Made by a program: the position numbers and the translations under genes. Below the pieces are notes generated by a model that did no database searches, had not been told where the DNA came from, and worked only from the letters and a program-made list of their open reading frames with translations. From NCBI RefSeq assembly GCF_021341665.1, contig NZ_JAJTTH010000002.1:186001-250000 (forward strand): a stretch of DNA of 64,000 nucleotides, in the 5' to 3' direction. Below are positions 15,977-24,898 of the stretch, piece by piece; position 1 is the first letter of the stretch, and each line of letters opens with the position of its first letter. This DNA is from Pseudomonas sp. Au-Pse12 (GTDB lineage: Bacteria; Pseudomonadota; Gammaproteobacteria; Pseudomonadales; Pseudomonadaceae).

Positions 15977-16915
15977 TTAGTAGCCACGCTGGATCTCCAC
16001 CGGGTTTTCCAGGGGTAAACCATCACTCCAGCGCTGCAGATTGCGCCCCAGCAAGCGGGCGATATTCAGGTAGACCCGCGGCGAATTGGCCGAGGTGTGG
16101 GGCGACAGGCGAATCCGCGGGTGGCGATAAAAAGCGTGGCCCGCGGGCAGCGGCTCGGGGTCGGCGACGTCCAGGCTGGCCAGGGCGATGCGCTCACTGT
16201 CCAGGGCCTGCAACAGCGCTGGCTGATCGATCAGCGCGCCGCGGGCGATATTGATCAGGTGCAGCCCCGGCTTGGCCGACGCCAGGACATCGGCGTCGAT
16301 GATCCGCCGGGTCTGCTCGGTCAGGGGCACCGCCAGCAGCAGGTGATCGGCCCGGGCAAACAGCTGGTGCAGGTCGGCCACCGGTTCGACCCCAGGCACC
16401 TCGAAAGGCTGCGCCGAACGGCGCAGGGCCAGCACTTGCATGCCCAGGGCCTGGGCCTTGGGCGCCAGTTCGCGGGCGATGCTGCCAAAGCCGAACACCC
16501 CCAGGGTGCTGCCGGCCACCGAGGCCAGCGGCCGTGGCTGCCAGTGTTCGGCGCGCTCGATCCACACCTTCGGCAATTGCTTGGCGGCGGCGAAGATCGC
16601 CGCCAGGGCAAACTCGGCAATGCTCTCGGCGGTGCTGCCCCGGGCGCTGGCCACCGGCAGATCCTGGAACAGCCAACGGGGGAAGTAATCCAGGCCCGAG
16701 GTCACCAGTTGCACGAACCCCAAGCCGAAGGGCCAGCCCGCGGGCGGCTCTGGCGCGTCGCGAAAATCGGCATGGGGCGCGGCCAGCAGCACTTGCACAT
16801 CCCCCGGCAGCGCGCGGGGCAAGCCCCGGGGCAGGCTCAGGACGTCGATGCCCGGCAACCACTGCCGCAGTTGCTGGTTGAAGGCTTCATCCAACTGGCT
16901 GGCAATGCACGTCAC
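15977..16915 (-). CDS. D-2-hydroxyacid dehydrogenase family protein
   Basis: This NAD(P)-dependent dehydrogenase of about 312 residues resembles glyoxylate/hydroxypyruvate reductases. The nucleotide-binding loop is VFGFGSIARELAPKAQALG; catalytic residues lie in LINIARGALID (Arg), LDVADPEPL (acidic partner) and RLSPHTSAN (His). The best start is a GTG whose codons overlap the upstream acyl-CoA dehydrogenase stop in a GTGA arrangement, implying coupled translation. It should interconvert a 2-oxoacid and a 2-hydroxyacid. Its place in a sulfur-uptake operon suggests it handles a keto or aldehyde acid released from the substrate; that link is inferred. Confidence 0.88.
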   Translation of the reverse strand: MTCIASQLDEAFNQQLRQWLPGIDVLSLPRGLPRALPGDVQVLLAAPHADFRDAPEPPAGWPFGLGFVQLVTSGLDYFPRWLFQDLPVASARGSTAESIAEFALAAIFAAAKQLPKVWIERAEHWQPRPLASVAGSTLGVFGFGSIARELAPKAQALGMQVLALRRSAQPFEVPGVEPVADLHQLFARADHLLLAVPLTEQTRRIIDADVLASAKPGLHLINIARGALIDQPALLQALDSERIALASLDVADPEPLPAGHAFYRHPRIRLSPHTSANSPRVYLNIARLLGRNLQRWSDGLPLENPVEIQRGY

Positions 16916-18117
16916 ACCTGGGCTCCACGGCTGGGCAAGGCAAAGGCGGCACGGCCCACGGCGCCGAGGATCGCGTCGTTCTGCGGGGTGTGGATGCGGC
17001 TGCACAGCACATCGCGGTAATGCCGTTCGATGGGGTTGCCCCGGGCCAGCCCGGGGTTGCCAATGGCTTCGATGCCCAGCTCCACGGCGCTGATGGCGTT
17101 GCTGGTCACCAGGTACTTGATCTGGGTCGCCTCGCCCGGGGCGATCCGCCCTTCGGCGGCGGCATCGAGCAGCACCCGGTTGTTCAACAGCAAGGCGTCG
17201 ATGCGCCCGATCAGCTCCTGGAAGCGCGGCAGGCTCGACAGCGGCGCGCCGAGGTTGGCCGGGGCGCGCTGGGCCAGCCAGCCCAGCAGCCAGTCACGGG
17301 CGGCGCGGGCCACGCCGTCGTAGATCGCCGACAGCAGCACCGCCAGCCAGAGCACACCCTTGCTGTCCAGTTCCGAGGGGCGCGGAACGTTGGTCGGCTG
17401 AATGTCCACCGCGTGCTCCAGGGGTACGAACACGTCGTCGAAGATCACGTCGTGGCTGCCGGTGGCGCGCATGCCCAGGTGGTCCCAGGTTTCCTCGACG
17501 CGGATACCGGGGCTGTCGCGGTGCACCAGCCAGGTGCCGACCTGCGGCTCGGCATCGTCGCTGCGGGCCCAGACCGCCAGCCAGGTCAGCCCGGGAATGC
17601 CGGTGGAGTAGATCTTGCGCCCGCTGAGCCGCCAACCGCCCTCGACCCGGCGCGCCAGGGTGGCCGGCAAGCCGCCCCGGGCCGGGGTGCCGAGGTCCGG
17701 CTCGACCCGCAGCGCATTGATCAGGGCGCCCTCTTGCACCGCCTCGCGCGCCACGCGCTGGCGCAGGTGCAGGGGCCAGGCGCTGTTCTGTTGCAGGCGC
17801 GTGTGCTGCAGGTACTGCATCACCAGCACCAGCGCGGTGGAAGGTTCGCCCTGGGCCACGGCGCCGATCACCCGCCGCGCCTGGGCCAGGGTCGCCTCGC
17901 TGCCGCCCAGGGCCCGGGGCACGGTCAGGGCCAGCAGGCCATGCTGGTGCAGGCGCTGCAGGTTGGCGTGGGGAAACTCGCTGTGGCGATCGTAATGGGC
18001 CGCGCTGGCGGCGAACTCCTCGCTCAGTTGCTGCAGCAGGTCGGCGAACTCGCTGGAGTCCGGATCAGGGACGCGACGGGACACGGACGAAGACGGTTGC
18101 ACGCTGGAAAGGCTCAT
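16912..18117 (-). CDS. Acyl-CoA dehydrogenase-fold flavin monooxygenase, DszC/SfnC-like
   Basis: This 401-residue protein has the acyl-CoA dehydrogenase fold: an N-terminal helical domain, a beta middle domain with GWRLSGRKIYSTGIPGLTWLAVWAR, and a C-terminal helical domain with MRATGSHDVIFDDVFVP between them. In sulfur-scavenging operons relatives such as DszC and SfnC use reduced flavin to oxygenate the substrate rather than dehydrogenate CoA esters. Its start overlaps the ATPase stop as ATGA and its stop overlaps the dehydrogenase start, so it is embedded in an SsuBC-type operon. A true acyl-CoA dehydrogenase is the alternative, but transporter context favours an oxygenase. Confidence 0.82.
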   Translation of the reverse strand: MSLSSVQPSSSVSRRVPDPDSSEFADLLQQLSEEFAASAAHYDRHSEFPHANLQRLHQHGLLALTVPRALGGSEATLAQARRVIGAVAQGEPSTALVLVMQYLQHTRLQQNSAWPLHLRQRVAREAVQEGALINALRVEPDLGTPARGGLPATLARRVEGGWRLSGRKIYSTGIPGLTWLAVWARSDDAEPQVGTWLVHRDSPGIRVEETWDHLGMRATGSHDVIFDDVFVPLEHAVDIQPTNVPRPSELDSKGVLWLAVLLSAIYDGVARAARDWLLGWLAQRAPANLGAPLSSLPRFQELIGRIDALLLNNRVLLDAAAEGRIAPGEATQIKYLVTSNAISAVELGIEAIGNPGLARGNPIERHYRDVLCSRIHTPQNDAILGAVGRAAFALPSRGAQV

Positions 18118-18893
18118 CGGCTGGCAGTCCTGCTCAAGGGGTGGGAGATGTTGACTGCCGGTTCGGCCTCGGTTTCCACGCCCAGCAGTTGCAGCAGCCG
18201 CGCGCGCAGTGCCTGGAACCCCGGGGTGGAGGCCTGGCGCGGACGCGGCAGGCGGATCGGTAATTGCTCGGCGATTTGCCCGTTGGCCAGCACCAGCACC
18301 CGGTCGGCCAGCAGCAGCGCCTCGTCGACATCGTGGGTCACCAGCAGCACCGCCGGGGTGTGCGCCCGCCACAGGCGGATGATCAGTTGATGCATGCGGA
18401 TCCGGGTCAGGGCGTCGAGGGCAGCGAACGGTTCATCCAGCAGCAACAGCTGCGGCTCGCGCACCAGGGCCCGGGCCAGGGCCACGCGCTGGGCCTCGCC
18501 GCCGGACAGGGTGCCGGGCCAGGCGCCCAATCGATGGGCCAGCCCGACCTCGGCCAGCGCCGCCTCGGCCCGCTCACGGACCCCAGCCCCGCGCACGCCC
18601 AGGGCAACGTTGCGCCACACGCGCTTCCAGGGCATCAGCCGTGGCTCCTGGAACACCACGGCCATGGCTGAGGGCACCTGCAACTGGCCCTCATCGATGG
18701 GTTCCAGCCCGGACAGGGCCCGGAGCAAGGTGGTCTTGCCCGAACCGCTGCTGCCCAGCAGGGCGACGAACTCCCCCGATGCGATGTTCAGGTCCAGGCC
18801 GTCGAGCACCGCCTGCCCGGCGAAACGTCGGGTCACCGCGCGGCATTCGACGGCGGCGCGCACGGGGCCCGGCTGGGGCAACAACACAGTCAT
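18114..18893 (-). CDS. ABC transporter ATP-binding protein, SsuB/TauB-like
   Basis: This 259-residue cytoplasmic ATPase contains Walker A (GSSGSGKTT), the signature LSGGEAQRVALARAL and Walker B with the D-loop (LLLLDEPFAALD), plus the switch histidine in VTHDVDEAL. It powers import by the permease encoded 3 nt upstream. Family and gene order point to the sulfonate/taurine/nitrate branch. Stop codon overlaps the next start (ATGA). Confidence 0.93.
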   Translation of the reverse strand: MTVLLPQPGPVRAAVECRAVTRRFAGQAVLDGLDLNIASGEFVALLGSSGSGKTTLLRALSGLEPIDEGQLQVPSAMAVVFQEPRLMPWKRVWRNVALGVRGAGVRERAEAALAEVGLAHRLGAWPGTLSGGEAQRVALARALVREPQLLLLDEPFAALDALTRIRMHQLIIRLWRAHTPAVLLVTHDVDEALLLADRVLVLANGQIAEQLPIRLPRPRQASTPGFQALRARLLQLLGVETEAEPAVNISHPLSRTASR

Positions 18894-18896
18894 GGG

Positions 18897-19718
18897 TCAG
18901 TTCCTGATAAAGGTCGGGCGCCAGGCCAGGGCGCAACGTTCGAGGCCGCGCACCAGCCCGTCGATGCCCAGGCCGAGCACGCTGTAGACCAGGAGGCAGA
19001 TGACGATCACGTCGGTGCGCATGAAGTCCCGGGCGTCGTTGACCAGGTAGCCAATGCCGGCGCTGGCGTTGATCTGCTCCACCACCACCAGCCCCAGCCA
19101 ACTGATGCCAAAGGCGTAGCGCAGGCCGACGAAGAACGCCGGCAAGGCCCCGGGCAAAATCACGTGGACGATCAGTTCCCAGCGCTTGAGGCCGAGCAGG
19201 GTCGCCGCCTCCAGCAGCTTGGGGTCGAGGCCGCGAATGCCGGAAAACAGCGTGAGGTAGATGGGAAAGGTGGTGCCCAGGGCAATCAGCGCGATCTTTG
19301 GCGTCTCGCCCACGCCGAACCAGAGAATGAACAGCGGCACGATGGCCAGGAACGGCAGGGTGCGCAGCATCTGCATCGGCGAGTCGATGGCGATCTCGCC
19401 GCGCCGCGACAGCCCCGCCACCAGGGCCAGGAGCGTGCCCAGGCTGACGCCGATGGCCAGGCCGCCGAGGGCGCGCTTGAGGGATACCCACAGGTGCCCG
19501 CCCAGCTCGCCGCTGCCGAGCATCTGCCACAGGGTGCCGCCGATGGTGCTGGGGGCGGCGATGATCCGCGCCGGCAGCAGCCCGCTGCGCGACGCCAGTT
19601 CCCAGAGCAACAGCAGCAACAGCGGGCTGATCAGGCGCAGCGACAGATTGCCCAGGAACTTCACTCCGGGGCGCTCGGTCCAGCGGGCATACAAGGAGAG
19701 CGGGGCTTGCGCAGGCAT
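18897..19718 (-). CDS. ABC transporter permease, SsuC/TauC-like
   Basis: This 273-residue inner-membrane protein has about six hydrophobic helices and the cytoplasmic EAA loop (EAATLLGLKRWELIVHVILPGALP-like), which docks the ATPase. The sequence fits the sulfonate/nitrate/taurine permease family. It is the first gene of the minus-strand run that continues through ATPase, DszC/SfnC-like oxygenase, dehydrogenase, aldolase, binding protein and dipeptidase. The promoter should lie in the AT-rich stretch just upstream (19719-19860). Confidence 0.93.
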   Translation of the reverse strand: MPAQAPLSLYARWTERPGVKFLGNLSLRLISPLLLLLLWELASRSGLLPARIIAAPSTIGGTLWQMLGSGELGGHLWVSLKRALGGLAIGVSLGTLLALVAGLSRRGEIAIDSPMQMLRTLPFLAIVPLFILWFGVGETPKIALIALGTTFPIYLTLFSGIRGLDPKLLEAATLLGLKRWELIVHVILPGALPAFFVGLRYAFGISWLGLVVVEQINASAGIGYLVNDARDFMRTDVIVICLLVYSVLGLGIDGLVRGLERCALAWRPTFIRN

Positions 19719-19860
19719 TTCAACATCCCTATTTCAGCGCGTTCGAGCCCCATGCTAACTACATAAAAAACGTCCGTGAAATTCGTTTTGGTTCTAACTT
19801 AATATACAAAGAATGCATTTACAGACATTCAAGACATGCAAATCAATGATTAATTTAAAC

Positions 19861-19919
19861 CTGTTGGAGGCGGCTTGCCGGCGAGCAGGGCCTCAAGCTT
19901 TGCGCTGGCAAGCCAGCGC
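19861..19919. repeat. REP-like inverted repeat
   Basis: GGAGGCGGCTTGCCGGCGAGCAGG on the left and GCGCTGGCAAGCCAGCGCC on the right form a double hairpin. It directly abuts the stop codon of the LysR regulator gene, whose transcript it would end or protect. Confidence 0.65.
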
Positions 19920-20819
19920 CTACTGGGCGGATTTGCCGACGCGGGCGGCGACCATTTCGCCAAACATGCTCACCGGCTCCTGCAGGTTGCCGAGAAAGCG
20001 CGGGTGGATCAGCCACAGGTCGATCACCGGCTTGAAGTCGCTGACCGGGACGATCTCCAGCTTGTCCCGATGGCTGCTGTTTTCCAGCAGCGGCAGCGGC
20101 ACCAGACCGTAGCCCAGGCCATTGGCGATCAACCCCAATTGCAGCTCGGTGCCGAAGGTTTCCAGGTTGATCTGCAATGACAGGCCCTGGGCGCTCAAGG
20201 CCCGTTGCAGGCCGGCGCGAAAACCACAGCCGTCGGGGTTCAGCACCCAGCCGCGCTGGTAACAGTCGGCCAGCTTGCACGAGCGTTTGCGCACCTCGCC
20301 CTTGGCCGCCACCACCACCAGACTCATGCTGCCCAGGGAACGCCCCACCACCCCTTCGGGGAACACTTTGCCGGCGGGAAACAGCGCGGCCACCACGTCC
20401 AGCTCACCGTTCTCGACCTTGCTCAACAGGTGGCTGCCCCAGCCAGTGGCCACCGAGGTCTGCAACTGCGGATAGAGGCTCTTGAGCTGGCTCAGGGCAT
20501 CCAACAGCACCACATCGCCGATGGTCTGCGGCACGCCGATGCGCAGGGCGCCGCTGGGGGCGCCGTCACTGGCCACCAACTCGTTCAGGGCATCGATGCT
20601 GCGCAGCACTTCCAGGCACTGGCCGTAAACCCGCAAGCCCATGCTGGTGGGCTTGAGCGGCTTGGTGTTGCGGTCCAGCAACTCCACCCCCAGGGCTTCC
20701 TCGAAATTCTGCACCCGGCGGGTGATGGCTGGCTGGGTCAACTGCAGGGCATCGGCCGCCTGGCTGATGGTCTGGCAGCGGATCACCGCCACGAACGCGT
20801 TCAGATCATCTATCTTCAT
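19920..20819 (-). CDS. LysR-family transcriptional regulator
   Basis: This 299-residue protein has the LysR N-terminal winged helix (residues 1-60; AFVAVIRCQTISQAADALQLTQPAITRRVQNFEEALG) and a C-terminal effector domain of two alpha/beta lobes. The ATG at 20819 begins the typical MKIDDLNAF N-terminus; a longer open frame runs back into the divergent promoter region and is rejected. It is divergent from the thiol dioxygenase/rhodanese operon with about 106 nt between starts, the usual arrangement for a LysR protein controlling its neighbour and itself. The permease operon on its other side could also be a target. The inducer is unknown. Confidence 0.92.
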   Translation of the reverse strand: MKIDDLNAFVAVIRCQTISQAADALQLTQPAITRRVQNFEEALGVELLDRNTKPLKPTSMGLRVYGQCLEVLRSIDALNELVASDGAPSGALRIGVPQTIGDVVLLDALSQLKSLYPQLQTSVATGWGSHLLSKVENGELDVVAALFPAGKVFPEGVVGRSLGSMSLVVVAAKGEVRKRSCKLADCYQRGWVLNPDGCGFRAGLQRALSAQGLSLQINLETFGTELQLGLIANGLGYGLVPLPLLENSSHRDKLEIVPVSDFKPVIDLWLIHPRFLGNLQEPVSMFGEMVAARVGKSAQ

Positions 20820-20925
20820 TCTTTTTTCGCATAATAAATGACTGGAAAAATGTTCGATAAGAATAATACCTTTTAGCTCGCCCGTGTAGTTCGCGTCCTT
20901 TGCCTTGTGTCCACGGAGGGAGCCC

Positions 20926-21555
20926 ATGCCCCACAACGCCGCAACAGTCGCTATCGATACCCCCAACTTCGCCCGCCTGCGGGACTTCATCGCCGCCCTC
21001 GCCGAGCTGCTGGACGGCCATCCCGATGAGGCCCGGATACTGGAGCAAGGCGCCGACCTGCTGCAGCGCCTGGTGAGCCAGGACGACTGGCTGCCCGATG
21101 AGTTCGCCCAGCCCGACCCGCAGCACTATCAGCAATGGCTGCTGCATGCCGACTCGCGCCAGCGCTTCTCCATCGTCAGCTTCGTCTGGGGCCCGGGGCA
21201 GCGCACGCCGATCCACGATCACCGGGTCTGGGGCCTGATCGGCATGCTCCGCGGCGCCGAAGACAGCCAGGGTTTCGAGCGCCTGGCCGACGGGCGCCTG
21301 CAACCGGCCGGCGCAGCGGTGCGCCTGGTGCCGGGGCAGGTGGAAGCAGTGTCGCCACGCATTGGCGACATCCATCAAGTGAGCAATGCCTACGCCGACC
21401 GGGTGTCCATCAGCATCCACGTGTACGGCGCCAACATCGGCGCGGTACGCCGGGCCGTGTACACCCCCGAAGGTCACGAGAAGCCCTTTATCTCCGGTTA
21501 TTCCAACCGCTTGCTGCCTAACCTCTGGGACTTGTCGAAGGAGCCCCCGCAATGA
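20926..21555 (+). CDS. Cysteine dioxygenase-family thiol dioxygenase
   Basis: This 209-residue cupin is a type I thiol dioxygenase. The non-haem iron ligands are visible as His-x-His in TPIHDHRVWGLIGMLRGAE and a later histidine in DIHQVSNA. The family oxidises cysteine to cysteine sulfinate or 3-mercaptopropionate to its sulfinate. The start at 20926 has GGAGGGAG upstream. Its stop overlaps the rhodanese start by 4 nt (ATGA). With a multi-domain sulfurtransferase as partner and a LysR gene divergent, it likely serves catabolism of a thiol. The choice between cysteine and mercaptopropionate cannot be made by eye. Confidence 0.9.
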   Translation: MPHNAATVAIDTPNFARLRDFIAALAELLDGHPDEARILEQGADLLQRLVSQDDWLPDEFAQPDPQHYQQWLLHADSRQRFSIVSFVWGPGQRTPIHDHRVWGLIGMLRGAEDSQGFERLADGRLQPAGAAVRLVPGQVEAVSPRIGDIHQVSNAYADRVSISIHVYGANIGAVRRAVYTPEGHEKPFISGYSNRLLPNLWDLSKEPPQ

Positions 21556-23135
21556 CCGATTTCCCTACCCGCAGCCCGGCGCAGATCCGTCAGGCCCTGC
21601 TCGACCGCCAGGAACTGGCACTGATCGACGTGCGTGAAGAGGCGCCTTTCGCCGAAGCCCACCCGCTGTTCGCGGCCAATATTGCGCTGTCGAAACTGGA
21701 GCTGGAGGCCTACGCGCGCATTCCCCGACGCGACACCCCGATCACCCTTTATGACCAGGGCGAAGGGCTGGCCCAGCGCGCCGCGACCCGCCTGAGGCAA
21801 CTGGGCTACAGCGATGTCGCCCTGCTCGAAGGCGGCCTGGATGGATGGCGCACCGCCGGTGGCGAGCTGTTCAAGGACGTCAACGTGCCGAGCAAGGCCT
21901 TTGGCGAACTGGTGGAAGCCGAGCGCCGTACCCCGTCCCTGGCCGCCGAGGAACTCCAGGCACTGCTCGACCAGCAGGCCGACCTGGTGGTGCTCGATGC
22001 CCGGCGCTTCGACGAGTACCAGACCATGAGCATCCCCGGCAGCACCAGCGTGCCCGGCGCCGAGCTGGTGCTGCGGGTACGCGAGCTGGCCCCCGACCCA
22101 CGCACCCGGGTGGTGGTCAATTGCGCCGGGCGCACCCGCAGCATCATCGGCACCCAGTCCCTGGTGAACGCCGGCATCCCCAACCCGGTGGCGGCCCTGC
22201 GCAACGGCACCATCGGCTGGACCCTGGCCGGACAGAAACTCGAGCACGGCCAGAACCGGCGCTTCCGGCCGGTCGACGAAGACCAGCGGGCCCAGGCGCA
22301 AACGGCGGCACGGGCGGTCGCGGACCGGGCCGATGTGGCGCGCATCGACCTGGCCCAGTGGCGGCGCTGGCAAGCCGATGCCCGGCGCACCAGCTACCTG
22401 TTCGATGTGCGCACCCCGGAAGAATTCGCCGCCGACCACCTGCCCGGTGCCCGCTCTACCCCCGGTGGCCAGCTGGTGCAGGAAACCGATCACTTCGCCA
22501 GCGTGCGCGGTGCCCGCCTGGTGCTGGTGGACGACGATGGCGTACGCGCCAACATGAGCGCCTCCTGGCTGGCCCAGATGGGTTGGCAAGTGGCGGTGCT
22601 CGACGGCCTGCGTCCCAGCGACTTCAGCGTGCGCGGGCCCTGGCAGGCGCCGCTGCCGGACACCGCGCCAGCCGAAGAAATCAGCCCACGAACCCTGGCC
22701 ACCTGGCTGGAGCAACCCAGCACCCTGGTGCTGGACTTCACCGCCAGCGCCAACTACGTGCAGCGCCACATCCCCGGGGCCTGGTGGGTGCTGCCCAGCC
22801 AGTTGCAGGAATCCCTGGCCCAGTTGCCCCAGCCGGAACGTTATGTCCTGACCTGCGGCAGCAGCTTGCTGGCGCGCTTCGTGGTGCCCCAGTTGCAGGC
22901 CCTGACCCAGCGCCCGGTGTTCCTCCTCAGCGGCGGCACCGCGGCCTGGATCGACGCCGGCCTACCCGTCGAGGAAAGCCGCCAGCAGCTGGCCTCACCA
23001 CGGATCGACCGTTACCGGCGCCCGTATGAAGGCACCGACAACCCGAAAGAGGCCATGCAGGGCTACCTGGACTGGGAGTTTGGCCTGGTGGCGCAGTTGG
23101 GCCGGGATGGCACCCACGGGTTCTTCGTGATCTGA
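21552..23135 (+). CDS. Four-domain rhodanese-type sulfurtransferase
   Basis: This 527-residue cytoplasmic protein is built from four consecutive rhodanese modules (roughly 10-110, 130-235, 265-375, 385-490). Domain 2 has an intact active loop CAGRTRS after VVVN, and domain 4 has Cys in LTCGSSLLA. Domains 1 (YDQGEGLA) and 3 (VDDDGVRA) lack the catalytic cysteine and are probably structural. Rhodaneses carry persulfide sulfur from thiosulfate or persulfides to acceptors. Overlap with the thiol dioxygenase suggests they act together, for instance moving sulfane sulfur released from a thiol. Most sulfurtransferases have one or two domains, so four in one chain is uncommon. Confidence 0.9.
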   Translation: MTDFPTRSPAQIRQALLDRQELALIDVREEAPFAEAHPLFAANIALSKLELEAYARIPRRDTPITLYDQGEGLAQRAATRLRQLGYSDVALLEGGLDGWRTAGGELFKDVNVPSKAFGELVEAERRTPSLAAEELQALLDQQADLVVLDARRFDEYQTMSIPGSTSVPGAELVLRVRELAPDPRTRVVVNCAGRTRSIIGTQSLVNAGIPNPVAALRNGTIGWTLAGQKLEHGQNRRFRPVDEDQRAQAQTAARAVADRADVARIDLAQWRRWQADARRTSYLFDVRTPEEFAADHLPGARSTPGGQLVQETDHFASVRGARLVLVDDDGVRANMSASWLAQMGWQVAVLDGLRPSDFSVRGPWQAPLPDTAPAEEISPRTLATWLEQPSTLVLDFTASANYVQRHIPGAWWVLPSQLQESLAQLPQPERYVLTCGSSLLARFVVPQLQALTQRPVFLLSGGTAAWIDAGLPVEESRQQLASPRIDRYRRPYEGTDNPKEAMQGYLDWEFGLVAQLGRDGTHGFFVI

Positions 23136-23190
23136 GCCTTTGCGGGGTGGCTGTCACGGGCAAGCCCGCGCCTGCACGCTGCCACCCCGC

Positions 23191-23271
23191 AGGAACCGGC
23201 TTGCCGGCGAAGAGGCCCCCAAGCCTGGCACCGCCCTCAAGGCCCCTTTCGCTGGCAAGCCAGCTCCCAAG
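23191..23271. repeat. REP-like inverted repeat downstream of rhodanese gene
   Basis: The arms AGGAACCGGCTTGCCGGCGA and TTCGCTGGCAAGCCAGCTCC pair imperfectly and enclose the usual AGAGGCCCCCAAG spacer. It probably marks the 3' end of the dioxygenase/rhodanese transcript. Confidence 0.65.
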
Positions 23272-23327
23272 AGATGGGTTTTGTGCGAGTAGCGGGCGGA
23301 CGGCTATCATTTCGTCAAAGTGACAAA

Positions 23328-23353
23328 TAGTAATAATTCTCGATATCATTCGC
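23328..23353. promoter_or_regulatory. Possible Fur box upstream of the iron-starvation sigma gene
   Basis: The AT-rich run around AATAATTCTCGATATCATT partly matches the Fur consensus of alternating GATAAT-like hexamers and lies 37-62 nt before the sigma factor start, where iron control of FecI-type genes is normally exerted. The match is incomplete. Confidence 0.45.
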
Positions 23354-23389
23354 GACCTTGTGCTCACCGCGTCGTCAAGAAGGATATCC

Positions 23390-23938
23390 ATGTCTCGCTC
23401 CAAGCCCGACTCCCCGTCGGTGGACTCTGTCCGCGGGTTCTATGCGGACATCCTGCATTTCCTGCGCAAACACACGGACAACGCCAGCGACGCGGCGGAC
23501 ATGACCCAGGACGTGTTCACCCAATGGCTCGATTACCGTGGCCGAGCCCAGGTCGAACAGCCGCGGGCCTTCCTGTTCCAGATGGCACGCAACCTGCTGC
23601 GTGATCATTGGCGGCGCCAGCAGGTGCGCTCCCGGGTCCATCAGCAAACGCACCACGAGGAAAGCCCGGGCCACGAACCCTTGGCCGATGAACAGCACGA
23701 GCCCCTGCCCGCGGCCCAGCGCCTGCAACGCCTGGAACAGTTGAAAGAAGTCCTTGCGCAACTCTCGCCGCGCCGCCGCGAAGCCCTTATGCTGCACCGC
23801 TTCGAAGGGCTGAGCCAGGCGCAGATCGCCGAGCGCATGGGCATTTCCGTGAGCATGGTGGAGAAACACATCGCCTTTGCCCTGCTGCACTGCAAGCAGC
23901 ACCTACAACGAGAAAATGGCAAGGAGCAGCCTGAATGA
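23390..23938 (+). CDS. hxuI: ECF sigma factor, FecI/HxuI-like (iron starvation type)
   Basis: This 182-residue sigma factor has region 2 (residues about 15-70, including DAADMTQDVFTQWLDYR and the -10-binding helix) and region 4 (about 115-170, LSPRRREALMLHRFEGLSQAQIAERMGIS). It directs transcription of the receptor gene when haem binds the receptor. The start at 23390 has AAGGAT. Its stop overlaps the anti-sigma gene by 4 nt. The order sigma/anti-sigma/TonB haem receptor matches HxuIRA of Pseudomonas aeruginosa; the symbol is given on that basis and should be read as tentative. Confidence 0.8.
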   Translation: MSRSKPDSPSVDSVRGFYADILHFLRKHTDNASDAADMTQDVFTQWLDYRGRAQVEQPRAFLFQMARNLLRDHWRRQQVRSRVHQQTHHEESPGHEPLADEQHEPLPAAQRLQRLEQLKEVLAQLSPRRREALMLHRFEGLSQAQIAERMGISVSMVEKHIAFALLHCKQHLQRENGKEQPE

Positions 23939-24897
23939 CCCGCTTTTCCGGCACCCACAGCGACCTCGACAGCGAGCAGATCGATGCCCAGGCCGCCAGT
24001 TGGTTCGCCCGCAACCGCAACGACCCGGACCGCGCCACGCGCAAGGCCTTCGACGCCTGGATCAGCCACCCGGCCCACGCCCGGGCCTATGCCGAGTTCG
24101 AAGAGCTGTGGGTCGACCTGGCGCAACTGCAGCAACTGAGCCGACCGATCCCCCTGCCGCGGCCCAAGCGCAGCCACTGGCGCCCGGCCCTGGCGACCGC
24201 CGCGGCCGTGCTGTGCGCAGTACTGGCGCTCAACCTGGGTACGCCCCAGGCGTCCTACAAGCAACAGGTGGCCGCCCAGGAAAAGGGTGCCCGGGCCTTC
24301 AAGTTGCCCGATGGCAGCACCCTGTACGTCAACGCCAATACCCAGGTGAACGTCGATTTCAGCGCCCAGCAGCGCGACATCTACCTGCAACAGGGCCAGC
24401 TGTACCTGGAAGTCGCCGCCGACAAGGAGCGCCCGCTGTGGGTGCACAGCGGCGCGGCCAAGGTGCGCGTGGTGGGCACCGCCTTCGACGTGCGTCGTGG
24501 CCAGCGCCAACTGGTGGTCAGTGTCGCCCACGGCCAGGTGGCCTTCAGCCCGGACGGCCGGCCCGGCGATCTGACCCTGCTCGGCGCCCGCCAGCAAGCC
24601 ACCTATGACCTGCAAAAAGGCACCCTGCGCCAGCAGACCCTGGACAGCGATGCCGTGGCGGACTGGCGCAGCGGACACCTGGCCTTTCGCAACCGCGACC
24701 TGGCCAGCCTAGTGGATGAGTTGAACCTGTATCGGCGCCAACCCGTGCAACTGGCCGAGGGTTCCCTGGGCAACTACAAGGTCTCGGGCAACCTCGACGT
24801 CAACGACCCAGATGCCCTGATCAAGGCCCTGCCAGCGCTGATTCCGGTCAGAAGCGTGCCCCTGGCCAACGGCCAGCTGAAGCTCGAAGCGCGCTGA
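23935..24897 (+). CDS. hxuR: FecR-family anti-sigma factor
   Basis: This 320-residue inner-membrane regulator has a cytoplasmic N-terminal domain that binds the sigma factor (residues 1-80, with WISHPAHARAYAEFEELW), one membrane helix near residues 83-103 (ALATAAAVLCAVLALNL), and a periplasmic FecR domain followed by a DUF4974-like C-terminus that contacts the receptor. Ligand-loaded receptor signals through it to free the sigma factor. It is followed by an apparent terminator before the receptor gene. Confidence 0.85.
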   Translation: MTRFSGTHSDLDSEQIDAQAASWFARNRNDPDRATRKAFDAWISHPAHARAYAEFEELWVDLAQLQQLSRPIPLPRPKRSHWRPALATAAAVLCAVLALNLGTPQASYKQQVAAQEKGARAFKLPDGSTLYVNANTQVNVDFSAQQRDIYLQQGQLYLEVAADKERPLWVHSGAAKVRVVGTAFDVRRGQRQLVVSVAHGQVAFSPDGRPGDLTLLGARQQATYDLQKGTLRQQTLDSDAVADWRSGHLAFRNRDLASLVDELNLYRRQPVQLAEGSLGNYKVSGNLDVNDPDALIKALPALIPVRSVPLANGQLKLEAR

Positions 24898-24898
24898 A

